From Acidimangrovimonas sediminis (GTDB lineage: Bacteria; Pseudomonadota; Alphaproteobacteria; Rhodobacterales; Rhodobacteraceae), in the NCBI RefSeq assembly GCF_002871005.1, contig NZ_PHSN01000010.1:1-64000 (forward strand): a stretch of DNA of 64,000 nucleotides, given 5' to 3'. A model generated the notes under the pieces. That model was not told where the DNA came from, searched no databases, and saw only the letters and a list, made by a program, of their open reading frames with translations. The position numbers were made by a program, and so were the translations under genes. This document shows, in pieces, positions 43,910 through 52,262 of this stretch (position 1 is the stretch's first letter; each line of letters starts with the position of its first letter).

Positions 43910-44045
43910 GTTATTTCTCCTTGGAGTGATCGGGGCCCCGCCTGGTGTCGCGCCCGAGATGGCGTGGCGGCAGGCCCCGGAATGCCTTGAATCAGGTGGT
44001 TCGGTGTCGGGGGCTTTCTGCCCCCGGGGCTTCGGTCGGCCGGGC

Positions 44046-44228
44046 TCAGCTTTTGCCCTGGCCCGAGATCACCGAGGGGATCGCCGAGGTCGTCGCAGTC
44101 ACCTGCGGGCCGTAGAGGCCGTTCGAAATGGCCTTCTGGCTGCCCGAGAGCGGGGTACCGGCCATCGCGACAGGCGCGGCAAGCGCGAGGGCGGTGACGG
44201 CGGCAGCGGCAAGTTTGAGGGTACGCAT
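44046..44228 (-). CDS. Small exported protein, 60 aa
   Basis: Signal peptide MRTLKLAAAAVTALALAAPV with AMA-G cleavage near 23, almost the same as that of the 85-residue protein. The mature part is only about 37 residues, rich in Ser, Thr and Gly, ending VISGQGKS. It lacks the shared core, so it may be a shortened paralogue or a separate small peptide. GAGAG precedes the start. Function is unknown. Confidence 0.65.
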   Translation of the reverse strand: MRTLKLAAAAVTALALAAPVAMAGTPLSGSQKAISNGLYGPQVTATTSAIPSVISGQGKS

Positions 44229-44344
44229 GGTTTCTCTCCAGTTTTCCGGGGCGCCACGTTTCCGGGCGGCCCCATTCGAATTACATCTGTGAGCCGGTGG
44301 GCGAAGCTTTTCTGAACCGCTTCGTTCAGCTCGTGAACAAGCAT

Positions 44345-44368
44345 TTAAGACTGAACAGTTCAGTTTAA
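44345..44368. promoter_or_regulatory. Palindrome ACTGAAC-A-GTTCAGT with TTAA flanks
   Basis: Seven-base perfect arms (44350-44364) are extended by TTAA on both sides with a one-base bulge. It lies about 120 bases upstream of the 60-residue protein gene. It looks like an operator or a hairpin start of a transcript. Confidence 0.5.
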
Positions 44369-44654
44369 AGCTTTCTCACGACCCGGTGATCACCATGTGA
44401 CATGGAGTGAGTGGGGAAGACCCCGGCACAACCTCACAGCCGGGGTTGTTTGCACGGAAAAATACACGTCGGCAAATACGCCGAATTCGACTTTATCCCT
44501 TTTCTATCAGACATTAGACAGGATCACGCCGCATGAGACCGCCGCGTGAAGTGAAAAAAATCCTGGAAAATCGGGAACCGCCGATCTGCACATCAGCTGT
44601 GCAATGGATCACAAATGACGCCGTCCTGCGCGTCGAAAGCCGTCGGCAAAACAG

Positions 44655-44684
44655 AAAAACGGGGGCCCGAAGACCCCCGTTTTC
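44655..44684 (-). terminator. Terminator after 97-aa exported protein gene
   Basis: AAAACGGGGG and CCCCCGTTTT frame an 8-base loop, giving T-runs on both strands. It lies 30 bases beyond the stop of the gene at 44714. Confidence 0.85.
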
Positions 44685-44713
44685 CAAACTTTTCGGCGCG
44701 ATGCGCGAGGGGA

Positions 44714-45007
44714 TCAGCCCTTGGCGGGTTTCGCCGGGGCCTTCGCCGCCTTCAGCTTGATCACGTGGGTCGCGTCGGCGGTCTTGCCCTTCATCATCCA
44801 CTTCACCTCAACCTTTTCGCCGGCCTTGAAGGCGTGGCTCTTGTACTTGTGGGTCAGGTGGAAGGTCTTGCCGTCGGCGAGGGTCAGCGAATGCGACTTG
44901 GCGTCGAACATCTTGACGGTGCCGGTGGCGGTTTCGGTCTTGGCGAGGGCGGCGCCGGCAAAGCCGAGGGCCGCGATCGTGACGACGGGAAGCAGAATTT
45001 TACGCAT
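44714..45007 (-). CDS. DUF1344-like exported protein, 97 aa
   Basis: Signal peptide MRKILLPVVTIAALGFAGAA with ALA-K cleavage near 23. The mature domain TATGTVKMFDAKSHSLTLAD then GKTFHLTHKYKS and AGEKVEVKWMMKGK matches the DUF1344 pattern of small periplasmic beta domains. The tail is Lys/Ala/Pro rich. Its layout, GTV-DAK-TLADGK-F, resembles the cores of the two neighbours at 42749 and 43652. Function is unknown. It is the upstream-most of the four on this strand, each with its own terminator or gap. Confidence 0.82.
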   Translation of the reverse strand: MRKILLPVVTIAALGFAGAALAKTETATGTVKMFDAKSHSLTLADGKTFHLTHKYKSHAFKAGEKVEVKWMMKGKTADATHVIKLKAAKAPAKPAKG

Positions 45008-45336
45008 GGCGCAATTCCTTGGAGGCCCGGCCTGAGGGCTGCGGGCGGGGTCATCCGTCTCGGTGGAACGGGTCCACGACCCGACCCGCGGATCGCCCGG
45101 TTCCACCCCGGATAGATCATGCTCATACTCCAGTTCTGGACTTTGGGAAGTGGGGGCCACCGCGGTGTGATGGGCGGTGATCGGCCGTGTGCCGCAATGC
45201 GGCGCCGGATGGGCCCGACGCCGCCCATTTCGCGGTTCGCGATGGGCCGCATACCGCCCATAGCGTCCTTTCCCTTGCCGCCATCGGCCTGTGCGCCTAC
45301 CAAGACGGCACTCCGTAACCTGAGGGGAAGGCTGCG
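45008..45336. other. Divergent intergenic region with hairpin
   Basis: About 330 bases between the exported-protein gene and the GNAT gene. GCCCAT...CGCG-GTT-CGCG-ATGGGC (45223-45247) can form a hairpin, and ATGGGC/GCCCAT is repeated several times nearby. No gene is supported. Confidence 0.5.
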
Positions 45337-45783
45337 ATGACCGATACCGCGATCCGCTGGGCCCAGTCCGGGGACGAGGCCGCCTGGCGCGGCCTCTGGG
45401 CCAGCTACCTGGAGTTCTACGCAACCGCCCTGCCCGAGGCGGTGACCGCCGCCACCTGGGCGCGCTGCCTCGACCCCGCGCATCCCATGGGGCTGCGCCT
45501 CGCGCTCGTCGACGGGGTGCCCGCGGGCTTTGCCCTGCATCTGTCGCATGCCTCGAGCTGGTCGCCCGCCGACGATTGCTACCTCGAGGATCTTTTCGTC
45601 GACGCCAAGGCGCGCGGCACCGGCCTTGGCCGGGCGCTGATCGAGGATCTGCGCGAGCTCTGCCGCGACAGGGGCTGGTCCCGGCTCTACTGGCTGACCG
45701 GCCGTTCAAACGCCCGGGCGCGCGCGCTCTACGACAGCTTCACGCCGACCGACGACCACCTGCGCTATCGCCTCGACGTCTGA
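45337..45783 (+). CDS. GNAT family N-acetyltransferase
   Basis: A 148-residue GNAT enzyme. YLEDLFVDAKARGTGLGRAL contains the acetyl-CoA loop (about 85-104), and NARARALYDSF is the usual C-terminal helix. It acetylates an amine on an unknown substrate. GAGGGGAAGG precedes the start. It is a single gene, convergent with the sugar ABC ATPase gene. Confidence 0.9.
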   Translation: MTDTAIRWAQSGDEAAWRGLWASYLEFYATALPEAVTAATWARCLDPAHPMGLRLALVDGVPAGFALHLSHASSWSPADDCYLEDLFVDAKARGTGLGRALIEDLRELCRDRGWSRLYWLTGRSNARARALYDSFTPTDDHLRYRLDV

Positions 45784-45870
45784 ACCGGGCGCCCGGGCCG
45801 GAAGACATGGGTCAACGCCCTCCCGTACCGGGGCGCACCCGCCAGACCATCATCGGCGGCGCGCCCTGCC

Positions 45871-46869
45871 CTAGCGCATCCGCAGCCCGTCCTTGTCGAA
45901 CAGGAACCGACGCGTCGGATCGGGGCTCAGGTACACCGGCTCGGCCACGACGAAGTTGTGCTCGCCGAACAGGCGCACGGTCAGCAGGCCGTGCGGTTCG
46001 GTGTGGACATAGACGTTGGTCTCGCCGCCCAGATGCTCGACATGGCTGATCGTGCCGGCGATGTCACCGGTCTCGCGGCTGATCTCAAGGTGCTCGGGAC
46101 GGATCCCCAGCGTCTCGGCCGCAAGCCCCAGCGCCCCCCCCTTGAGAAAGTTCATCTGCGGCGACCCGATGAACCCCGCGACGAAGGTGTTCGCCGGATC
46201 GTTGTACAATTCCATCGGCGCGCCCACCTGCGCCACCCGGCCCGCGTTCAGCACGACGATCCGGTCAGCCAGCGTCATCGCCTCGACCTGGTCGTGGGTG
46301 ACGTAGATCATCGTGGCCTTCAGTTCCCGGTGCAGCCGCGCGATCTCGATCCGTGTGTTCACCCTGAGGGCCGCGTCGAGGTTCGACAGCGGTTCGTCGA
46401 AGAGAAACAGCTTGGGCCGCCGCACCACCGCCCGCCCGATCGCCACGCGCTGCCGCTGCCCGCCCGACAGTTCCGACGGCCGCCGCGTCAGCAGCGGCTC
46501 CAGCGACAGGAACCCCGCCGCCCTGTCCACCGCCTGCGCGATCTCGGCCTTCGGCGTGCCGGCCTGCTTCAACGCCAGCCCCATGTTGTCGCGCACCGTC
46601 AGGTGGGGGTAGAGCGCGTAGCTCTGGAACACCATGGCGATCTCCCGCCGCGCGGGCGGTGTCAGGTTCACCCGCGCGCCGTCGATCGACACGTCGCCCG
46701 CGGTCACGTCCTCCAGCCCCGCGATCATCCGCAGGAGCGTGGACTTGCCGCAGCCCGAGGGGCCGACGAAAACGCAGAACTCGCCGTCCTGCACCTCGAG
46801 GTCGACGCCCTTGATCACCTCGGTCGCGCCGAAGGACTTGGTCACGTTGGAAAGGGTCAGGGCGCCCAT
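45871..46869 (-). CDS. Sugar ABC transporter ATPase (MalK/UgpC type)
   Basis: A 332-residue MalK-type ATPase with Walker [10 protein letters not shown], signature LSGGQRQR, Walker [14 protein letters not shown] and a C-terminal OB-like regulatory domain (GIRPEHLEI). It powers the importer formed by the permeases at 47897 and 48753 with the binding protein at 49903. It overlaps the oxidoreductase gene by 13 bases and is last in the left arm of the amino-sugar locus. Confidence 0.94.
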   Translation of the reverse strand: MGALTLSNVTKSFGATEVIKGVDLEVQDGEFCVFVGPSGCGKSTLLRMIAGLEDVTAGDVSIDGARVNLTPPARREIAMVFQSYALYPHLTVRDNMGLALKQAGTPKAEIAQAVDRAAGFLSLEPLLTRRPSELSGGQRQRVAIGRAVVRRPKLFLFDEPLSNLDAALRVNTRIEIARLHRELKATMIYVTHDQVEAMTLADRIVVLNAGRVAQVGAPMELYNDPANTFVAGFIGSPQMNFLKGGALGLAAETLGIRPEHLEISRETGDIAGTISHVEHLGGETNVYVHTEPHGLLTVRLFGEHNFVVAEPVYLSPDPTRRFLFDKDGLRMR

Positions 46870-47900
46870 GGGGCCTCCTTCATGTTTACCGGCCGGCCGC
46901 TGCGCACGCTCTCGTCCGCCGCAAGGCAGATGGCAAGCGATTGCACGGCCTCGGCCATGTGTCGTGTCAGGTCCAGGTCCTCGGCGATGGCACGGGCGAC
47001 AAAGGCCGCCTCGCGTTCGCACAACTCCTGGTGCCCCGGCTCGTCGGCCATGGAGATATCCTCATCCCCCTGCCCGACCTTGTGAAGCCTGAGCATCGAG
47101 GTCTTCGTATGGGTGTCGATATCGTCCGAGCGCGCGGTTTCCGGCATGCGGATCGACACCGCGCCGTTCGGGCTGACCACATCCTTCACGAAGAACGCCG
47201 TGTCCGACATCATCGGGCCCCACCCGGCCTCGTACCAGCCGAGCGAGCCGTCTTCGAACAAAACCTGGAAGTGGCCGTAATTGTACATGTCCGGCGCGAT
47301 CTGGTCCGTCAGGCGCAGGCCCATGCCGCGCACCTCGACCGCGTCCGAACCCGCGATCTGCAGCATCACGTCGACATAATGCACCCCACAATCGACGATC
47401 GGCGGCGTGGTCTGCATCAACGCCTTGTGCACCTCCCACGTGGGGCCGGTGGATTGCTGATTGAGGTTCAGGCGAAAGACATACGGGCCACCCAGCGCGC
47501 GCGCCTCGCCGATCAGGCGCTGCCACGAGGGGTGGTGGCGCAGGATATAGCCCACCACGACCTTGCGCCCGGTCCGCGCGGCGCAATCCGCCACCCGTCG
47601 TGCGTCCGCGACCGTCGTCGCAAGCGGTTTCTCGACGAAGACATGGGCCCCCGCTTCCATCGCCGCGACGGCGAAATCGGCGTGGCTGTCGGAATAGGTG
47701 GCGATCGACACGAGGTCCGGCTTCAGCCGCGCCAGCGCCTCATGGAAATCTCCGCTCACCGCATAGCCCGCAAGCTCCGGCCCCAGCGTGGGGGTGGAGC
47801 GGTTGACCAGCCCCACCACCTCGAACGCCGGATCGCGGTGATAGGCCAGCGCATGGCTCTGCCCCATGTTGCCAAGGCCCGCCACCATCACCCGGATCAT
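46857..47900 (-). CDS. Gfo/Idh/MocA family oxidoreductase
   Basis: A 347-residue NAD(P)-dependent sugar oxidoreductase. The Rossmann domain begins [17 protein letters not shown], and VFVEKPLAT carries the conserved Lys-Pro. A C-terminal domain with GVHYVDVML follows. Substrate is unknown; its place inside an amino-sugar import operon suggests an oxidised or epimerised sugar derivative. It overlaps the permease gene by four bases and the ATPase gene by 13. Confidence 0.9.
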   Translation of the reverse strand: MIRVMVAGLGNMGQSHALAYHRDPAFEVVGLVNRSTPTLGPELAGYAVSGDFHEALARLKPDLVSIATYSDSHADFAVAAMEAGAHVFVEKPLATTVADARRVADCAARTGRKVVVGYILRHHPSWQRLIGEARALGGPYVFRLNLNQQSTGPTWEVHKALMQTTPPIVDCGVHYVDVMLQIAGSDAVEVRGMGLRLTDQIAPDMYNYGHFQVLFEDGSLGWYEAGWGPMMSDTAFFVKDVVSPNGAVSIRMPETARSDDIDTHTKTSMLRLHKVGQGDEDISMADEPGHQELCEREAAFVARAIAEDLDLTRHMAEAVQSLAICLAADESVRSGRPVNMKEAPWAP

Positions 47901-48739
47901 TTCACCGCCCCCGAGGTGATGCCGCGGATCAGCTGGCGCGAGAACACGAGATAGAGCACCAGCACCGGCACGATGGCCAGCGTCAGCGAGGCCAGCACCG
48001 CGTTCCAGTTGGTGACGAACTGCCCCAGGAACATCTGCGCCCCCAGGGTCACTGTCTTCACGCTTTCCGCGGGCGCCAGGATCAGCGGGAACCACAAATC
48101 GTTCCAGATCGGGATCATGGAAAACACCGCCACCGTCGCCATCGCCGGCCGAACAAGCGGCAGCACCAGGGTAAAGAAGATGCGGTATTCGCTCAGCCCG
48201 TCGATGCGGCCCGCGTTCTTCAGGTCGTCCGAGACGGTCTTCATGAATTCCGACAGGATGAACACGGCCAGCGGGATGCCCTGCGCGGTATAGACGAGGA
48301 TCAGCGCGAACAGCGTGTTGGTCAGCCCCGCCGCCACCATCAGCTTCAGGATCGCGACCGTCCCCAGCCGGATCGGGATCATGATCCCCAGCGCAAGGTA
48401 AAGCCCCATCAGCGTGTTGCCCCGGAACCGGTATTCCGACAGCGCGAAGGCCGCCATCGCACCGAACAGCAGGATGAACGCCAGCGACACCACCGTCACC
48501 ACCAGGCTGTTCCAGAAGTAGAGCGGAAAGTTCCCCTGCTGCAGCACAGTCTGGAACCCGACCAGGTCGAAACTCCCCGGCCCCGGCAGGCTCAGCGGGT
48601 GGCGAAAGATCTCGCGCCGCGACTTCATGGAATTGATGACGATGACGAAGACCGGGAACAACGCGATCACGGTGTAGATCAGCAGGATCGCATGGGCCGC
48701 CAGGGCCCGGCCATGGGAGGTACGCGCGCGTTTGCTCAT
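47897..48739 (-). CDS. Sugar ABC permease (MalG type)
   Basis: A 280-residue permease with six helices. The EAA loop is AGRIDGLSEYRIFFTLVLPL. It pairs with the permease at 48753 to form the channel. It lies 13 bases downstream of its partner and overlaps the oxidoreductase gene by four. Confidence 0.93.
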   Translation of the reverse strand: MSKRARTSHGRALAAHAILLIYTVIALFPVFVIVINSMKSRREIFRHPLSLPGPGSFDLVGFQTVLQQGNFPLYFWNSLVVTVVSLAFILLFGAMAAFALSEYRFRGNTLMGLYLALGIMIPIRLGTVAILKLMVAAGLTNTLFALILVYTAQGIPLAVFILSEFMKTVSDDLKNAGRIDGLSEYRIFFTLVLPLVRPAMATVAVFSMIPIWNDLWFPLILAPAESVKTVTLGAQMFLGQFVTNWNAVLASLTLAIVPVLVLYLVFSRQLIRGITSGAVK

Positions 48740-48752
48740 GCCCCGTCTCCCT

Positions 48753-49673
48753 TCAGAACTGGTAGCGGCGCAGCCGCCGCTGGATGCCGAACAGGTAGAC
48801 GCAGACCCCCACCAGGATGATCGCGAACATCACCGTGGCGATGGTCGCCCCCATGTTCGGATCGCCCAGCTGCAACTGGAAACCGAAGAAGGTACGGTAG
48901 AGGAACGTCCCCAGGATGTCGGTCGAGAAATCCGGCCCCGCCAGCGCGCCCTGCGCCACGTAGATCAGGTCGAAGGCGTTGAAATTGCCGACGAAGGTAA
49001 GGATCGAGATGATCCCGATCGAGGGCAGGATCAGCGGCAGCTTGATGCGCCAGAACTGGCTCATCCCGGTGATCCCGTCCATCTCGGCCGCCTCGATCAC
49101 CTCCTCGGGGATCGACAGCAGGGCTGCATAGATCAGCATCATCGGAATGCCGATGAACTGCCAGACCGAGATCAGCGCGATGGTGGTCAACGCGGTATGA
49201 GGATCGCCCAGCCAGGGCGCGAACCAGTGCCTGAGGCCCACCGATTTCAACAGATCCGGCGCGATGCCCCAAAGCGGCGAGAGGATCAGCTTCCACACGA
49301 AACCCACGATGACGAAGCTCAGGATCGTCGGCACGAAGATTGCGGTGCGATAGGCCGCCGCGAACCGCAGCCGGTTCGACGACAGAAGCGCGGCCAGACC
49401 GATCCCGATCGGGTTCTGCACCGCCATGTTGACGACGAAGAACCAGGTGTTGTTCCACAACGCATTCCAGAACTGCCCCGACCAGTTCGGATCGCCGAAG
49501 AGCTTGGCGAAATTCCCCAGCCCCACGAAGGCGGCAACCTTGTCGCGCACCTCGTAGAGCGACAGGTCGAGCGTCGCGAACAGCGGCACGATCATGATCG
49601 CCGTATAGACGATCACCGCCGGCGCGAGGAACACGCCGACATGCCAGCGCACAGGCTTGCGATCCTGGGCCAT
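48753..49673 (-). CDS. Sugar ABC permease (MalF/UgpA type)
   Basis: A 306-residue permease with six helices. The EAA loop is AAEMDGITGMSQFWRIKLPL. It begins the membrane part of the importer. It is separated from the binding protein gene by 229 bases with a hairpin. Confidence 0.93.
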   Translation of the reverse strand: MAQDRKPVRWHVGVFLAPAVIVYTAIMIVPLFATLDLSLYEVRDKVAAFVGLGNFAKLFGDPNWSGQFWNALWNNTWFFVVNMAVQNPIGIGLAALLSSNRLRFAAAYRTAIFVPTILSFVIVGFVWKLILSPLWGIAPDLLKSVGLRHWFAPWLGDPHTALTTIALISVWQFIGIPMMLIYAALLSIPEEVIEAAEMDGITGMSQFWRIKLPLILPSIGIISILTFVGNFNAFDLIYVAQGALAGPDFSTDILGTFLYRTFFGFQLQLGDPNMGATIATVMFAIILVGVCVYLFGIQRRLRRYQF

Positions 49674-49689
49674 GCCCTCACTCCCTGCT

Positions 49690-49743
49690 TTTCATCTTGG
49701 CAAAAATACTCTCGGGGGGTCCGGGGGGCCGACAGCCCCCCGG
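49690..49743 (-). terminator. Hairpin between binding protein and permease genes
   Basis: CCGGGGGGC (49721-49729) pairs with GCCCCCCGG (49735-49743). On the minus strand it is followed by GAGTATTTTTGCC, a variant of the extragenic repeat tail. It likely lowers expression of the permeases relative to the binding protein. Similar GC-rich arms recur to about 49855, and the rest of the 229-base gap shows nothing else. Confidence 0.65.
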
Positions 49744-49902
49744 CCTTCAGGCAGGGACCCGGGCGCCGACAGTCCCCGGGCTTTCACACAGTGACCGCGG
49801 GCCGCCCCCGCCACGGCTTTCAAGCGGGGTCCGGGGGGCACGCGGCTCCCCGGCCTTCGGCGCCGCGAATGCGCGCCGCGCACCGGATCCGTGCCGATCC
49901 GG

Positions 49903-51156
49903 TCACTTCTGCTGCGGCTCGTACCAGCTCGCCAGCCCCTTTTGCAGTTCCTCGGCCGCCTGCTCCGGGGTCTCGGTCTTGTTCATCACGTTGGCCGAGG
50001 CTGCCCAGAGCGCATTCTCCAGGTTCGGCGTCCCGCGCGACAGGATCTGGTAGGTATAGCGCATGGTGGGCTTGCACGACTGGCGCCAGCTCAGGAACTC
50101 GTTGGCAAGCGGATCCTTGATCGTCACCTTCTCCTTGGTCAGCGGGAAGAAGCCCGGCAGCGCGTTGCCGTAGATCTGCGCGAACTCCTGGCTGCCCACC
50201 CACTTGAGGAAGGTCATCGCCGCGTCCTTGTGCTTCGAGGCCGCGTTCAGACCCAAGGCGTGGTCGGGCTGGTCCGAGATGTAGCACTGGTCGCCCGCTT
50301 TCTGCACCGGCGGCGGGAAGGCCCCCATCTTGAAATCGGCCTGCTTCTCGAAGACCGAGATCTCCCACGATCCGGCCGGGTAGATCGCCGCGCGGCCCAG
50401 CGTGAACAGGTTCTGGCTGTCGGGATAGGTCTGCGCCTTGTAGCCGTCGCCCATGTAGTCGGTCCACTTGACCAACTGCTTGAACGGCTCGACGAACTGC
50501 GGATCGGTCAGCTTCTCGGTGCCCGCGATCACCGCCTTGCGGCCCTTCTCGCCGTCCCAGTAGGTCGGGCCGATGTTCTCGTAGCCCATGGTCGCGGCCT
50601 CCCACTGGTCGTGGGTGCCCATGTCGAGCGGGGTGTAGCTGCCGTCCTTCTTGATCTTGTCGAGATCGGCGTAGAATTCGTCCACCGTCTTCGGCGCGGC
50701 ATCGATACCGACGTCCTTGAAGGCATCCTTGTTGTAGATGAAGCCGTGAATCACGCTGGCCATCGGCACGCAGAAAGTATGCTTGGCATCGTCGGTCTGC
50801 CACGCAGCCTTTGCCACGTCCGAGAAGTTCGACATGATCTTCATGTCCGACAGATCCGCCAGCTGCCCCTTCTTGAAGAGCGCGAGCGAGGCGTCGAACG
50901 GCCGGCAGGTGATCAGGTCGCCCGCCGTCCCGGCGTCCAGCTTGGAGTTCAGCGCGGCGTTGTATTCCGTCGGCGCCGAGGGCACGAACTTCACCTTGAT
51001 GTCCGGATGTTCCTTCTCGAAGGCCGGAATGATCTTCTGCTGCCAGACCGTCAGGTCGTCGTTGCGCCAGCTTTCGATGGTGATCGTGGTGTCGGCCAGC
51101 GCCGCGGTCGTGCTCAGCAGCATCCCCGCAAGCGCGAGGCTGAAGGTCGTCTTCAT
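49903..51156 (-). CDS. Sugar ABC transporter extracellular binding protein
   Basis: A 417-residue family 1 extracellular solute-binding protein. Signal peptide MKTTFSLALAGMLLSTTAAL has ALA-D cleavage near 22. The mature start TTITIESWRNDDLTVWQQKI is typical of sugar-binding members, and WxxxP-like AAIYPAGSWEIS is present. It binds the substrate of the importer. Neighbours MurQ, NagA and the sugar kinase point to GlcNAc, MurNAc or short chito- or muro-oligosaccharides. Start codon at 51156 follows GGGAGACGACC. Confidence 0.92.
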   Translation of the reverse strand: MKTTFSLALAGMLLSTTAALADTTITIESWRNDDLTVWQQKIIPAFEKEHPDIKVKFVPSAPTEYNAALNSKLDAGTAGDLITCRPFDASLALFKKGQLADLSDMKIMSNFSDVAKAAWQTDDAKHTFCVPMASVIHGFIYNKDAFKDVGIDAAPKTVDEFYADLDKIKKDGSYTPLDMGTHDQWEAATMGYENIGPTYWDGEKGRKAVIAGTEKLTDPQFVEPFKQLVKWTDYMGDGYKAQTYPDSQNLFTLGRAAIYPAGSWEISVFEKQADFKMGAFPPPVQKAGDQCYISDQPDHALGLNAASKHKDAAMTFLKWVGSQEFAQIYGNALPGFFPLTKEKVTIKDPLANEFLSWRQSCKPTMRYTYQILSRGTPNLENALWAASANVMNKTETPEQAAEELQKGLASWYEPQQK

Positions 51157-51215
51157 GTCGGTCGTCTCCCTGTCTGCGGCCCCTGCCGGTCTCATGCCGG
51201 GTGCGGCCTTCCTGG

Positions 51216-52109
51216 TTACGGTTTCGTCAGTGCCTCCAGCGCGGGCCCGAGGTGCCCGCCATGGGTCTTGAGAAGGCGCGCGGCAAGGGCCGCATCGGCC
51301 CCCGCGGCAATCAGCACGGCGGGTTTCACCGCACCGCCGCCCGCCTCGAGCGCCGCCAGCGACGCGGCCTCGCCGGCGCCGGAAAGCGCCGCCACGATCC
51401 GCGACGCGCGGCCGCGCAGCTTTGCATTGTCGGCCTGCACGTTGACCATGAAGCCTTCATGCACGTGGCCCAGTTCGATCCCCAGCATGGTGGAGACGAG
51501 GTTGAGCGCGATCTTCTGCGCCGTGCCCGCCGCCATCCGGGTCGATCCCGCCACAACCTCCGGCCCGGTGTCGAGAAGGATCGGAACCTCGGCCATGGCC
51601 AGCAGCGGGCTGTCGGCGACATTGGCGATCCCCACGACGTGGCAGCCTGCCGCCGCCAACCCCTCGGCGCAGGCAAGCGTGTAGGGCGTGGCGCCCGATG
51701 CCGAGACGCAAAGCGCCACGTCCCCCGCCGCCGGCGCCAGTGCTGCAAGGTCGGCCGTGGCCTGCGCCGGATCATCCTCGGTCGCGCCCTCGAGATGCAG
51801 AAGCGCCCCGGCCCCACCCGCAAACAGCATCGGCGTGCGCTCCGGCGCGATGCCGAAGGTGCCCGCAAGTTCAAGCCGGTCCGCCAGCGCCATCAGCCCG
51901 GAGGAGCCTGCCCCGACATAGATGAGCCGCCCTTCGCCCCCAAGGGCACGGGCCGCCAGCGCGGCGGCCCGCGCCAGCCCCGGCAGGGCCGGCTCCAGCG
52001 TCGCGGCCGAGGCCAGCTGAGCCCGCATCAGGCGGCGCAACGCCTCGACCCGGGGCAACGCCTGTAGCCCCGCGCCATCCTGATGCCGTTGCTCGGTGGT
52101 GGCAGCCAT
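51216..52109 (-). CDS. murQ: N-acetylmuramic acid 6-phosphate etherase
   Basis: A 297-residue SIS-domain etherase. YVGAGSSGLMALADRLEL and the later EVVAGSTRMAAGTAQKIALN are MurQ marks. It splits the lactyl ether of MurNAc-6-P to give GlcNAc-6-P and lactate. It heads the left arm of the divergent locus, just before the binding protein gene. GlcNAc-6-P would then go to NagA (54891). The presence of murQ means the locus can use MurNAc, not only chitin sugars. Start at 52109 follows GGAGA. Confidence 0.92.
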   Translation of the reverse strand: MAATTEQRHQDGAGLQALPRVEALRRLMRAQLASAATLEPALPGLARAAALAARALGGEGRLIYVGAGSSGLMALADRLELAGTFGIAPERTPMLFAGGAGALLHLEGATEDDPAQATADLAALAPAAGDVALCVSASGATPYTLACAEGLAAAGCHVVGIANVADSPLLAMAEVPILLDTGPEVVAGSTRMAAGTAQKIALNLVSTMLGIELGHVHEGFMVNVQADNAKLRGRASRIVAALSGAGEAASLAALEAGGGAVKPAVLIAAGADAALAARLLKTHGGHLGPALEALTKP

Positions 52110-52143
52110 CCGAATCTCCCTTCGCTGTTGATGATGCCAAACT

Positions 52144-52241
52144 AATACCAATCTGCCAAACACTTTCGTAAGTCGCGATTTTTCGGCGAAAAATCGTTGC
52201 CGACGCACGGATTTCTTGCACATTGGTATTCTTTTGGTATT
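52144..52241. promoter_or_regulatory. Three TGGTATT half-sites in divergent amino-sugar promoter
   Basis: TGGTATT occurs at 52224 and 52235 (11 bases apart, one helical turn) and in inverse orientation as AATACCA at 52144. TGGT-type half-sites are known for GntR/HutC regulators of amino-sugar genes. The GntR encoded at 53102 is the likely binder. Confidence 0.5.
52177..52195. promoter_or_regulatory. Palindrome GATTTTTCG-G-CGAAAAATC
   Basis: Two exact 9-base arms around one base, in the middle of the divergent murQ/kinase promoter. It could be an operator or a cruciform or hairpin. Its sequence differs from the TGGTATT sites, so a second regulator is possible. Confidence 0.5.
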
Positions 52242-52262
52242 GTCCCAGCAAAGGGAGTCGCC

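Larger units (their letters stand above)
44229..44713. other. 485-bp AT-richer intergenic region with palindrome and hairpins
   Basis: This is less GC-rich than its surroundings. It contains a 15-base palindrome (44350), a hairpin with CCCCGGC/GCCGGGG arms near 44422-44449 followed by TTGTTT, and the terminator of the 97-residue protein gene (44655). A small plus-strand frame over 44533-44760 was not accepted. A small RNA is possible but unproven. Confidence 0.5.

Noticed and set aside
44350-44364. LuxR-type quorum-sensing box
   Set aside because: The 15-base palindrome is shorter than usual lux boxes, and no luxR/luxI genes are in the window.
44533-44760. A 75-codon plus-strand frame in the exported-protein cluster
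   Set aside because: It runs across a terminator and into the antisense of the DUF1344-like gene; no homology seen.
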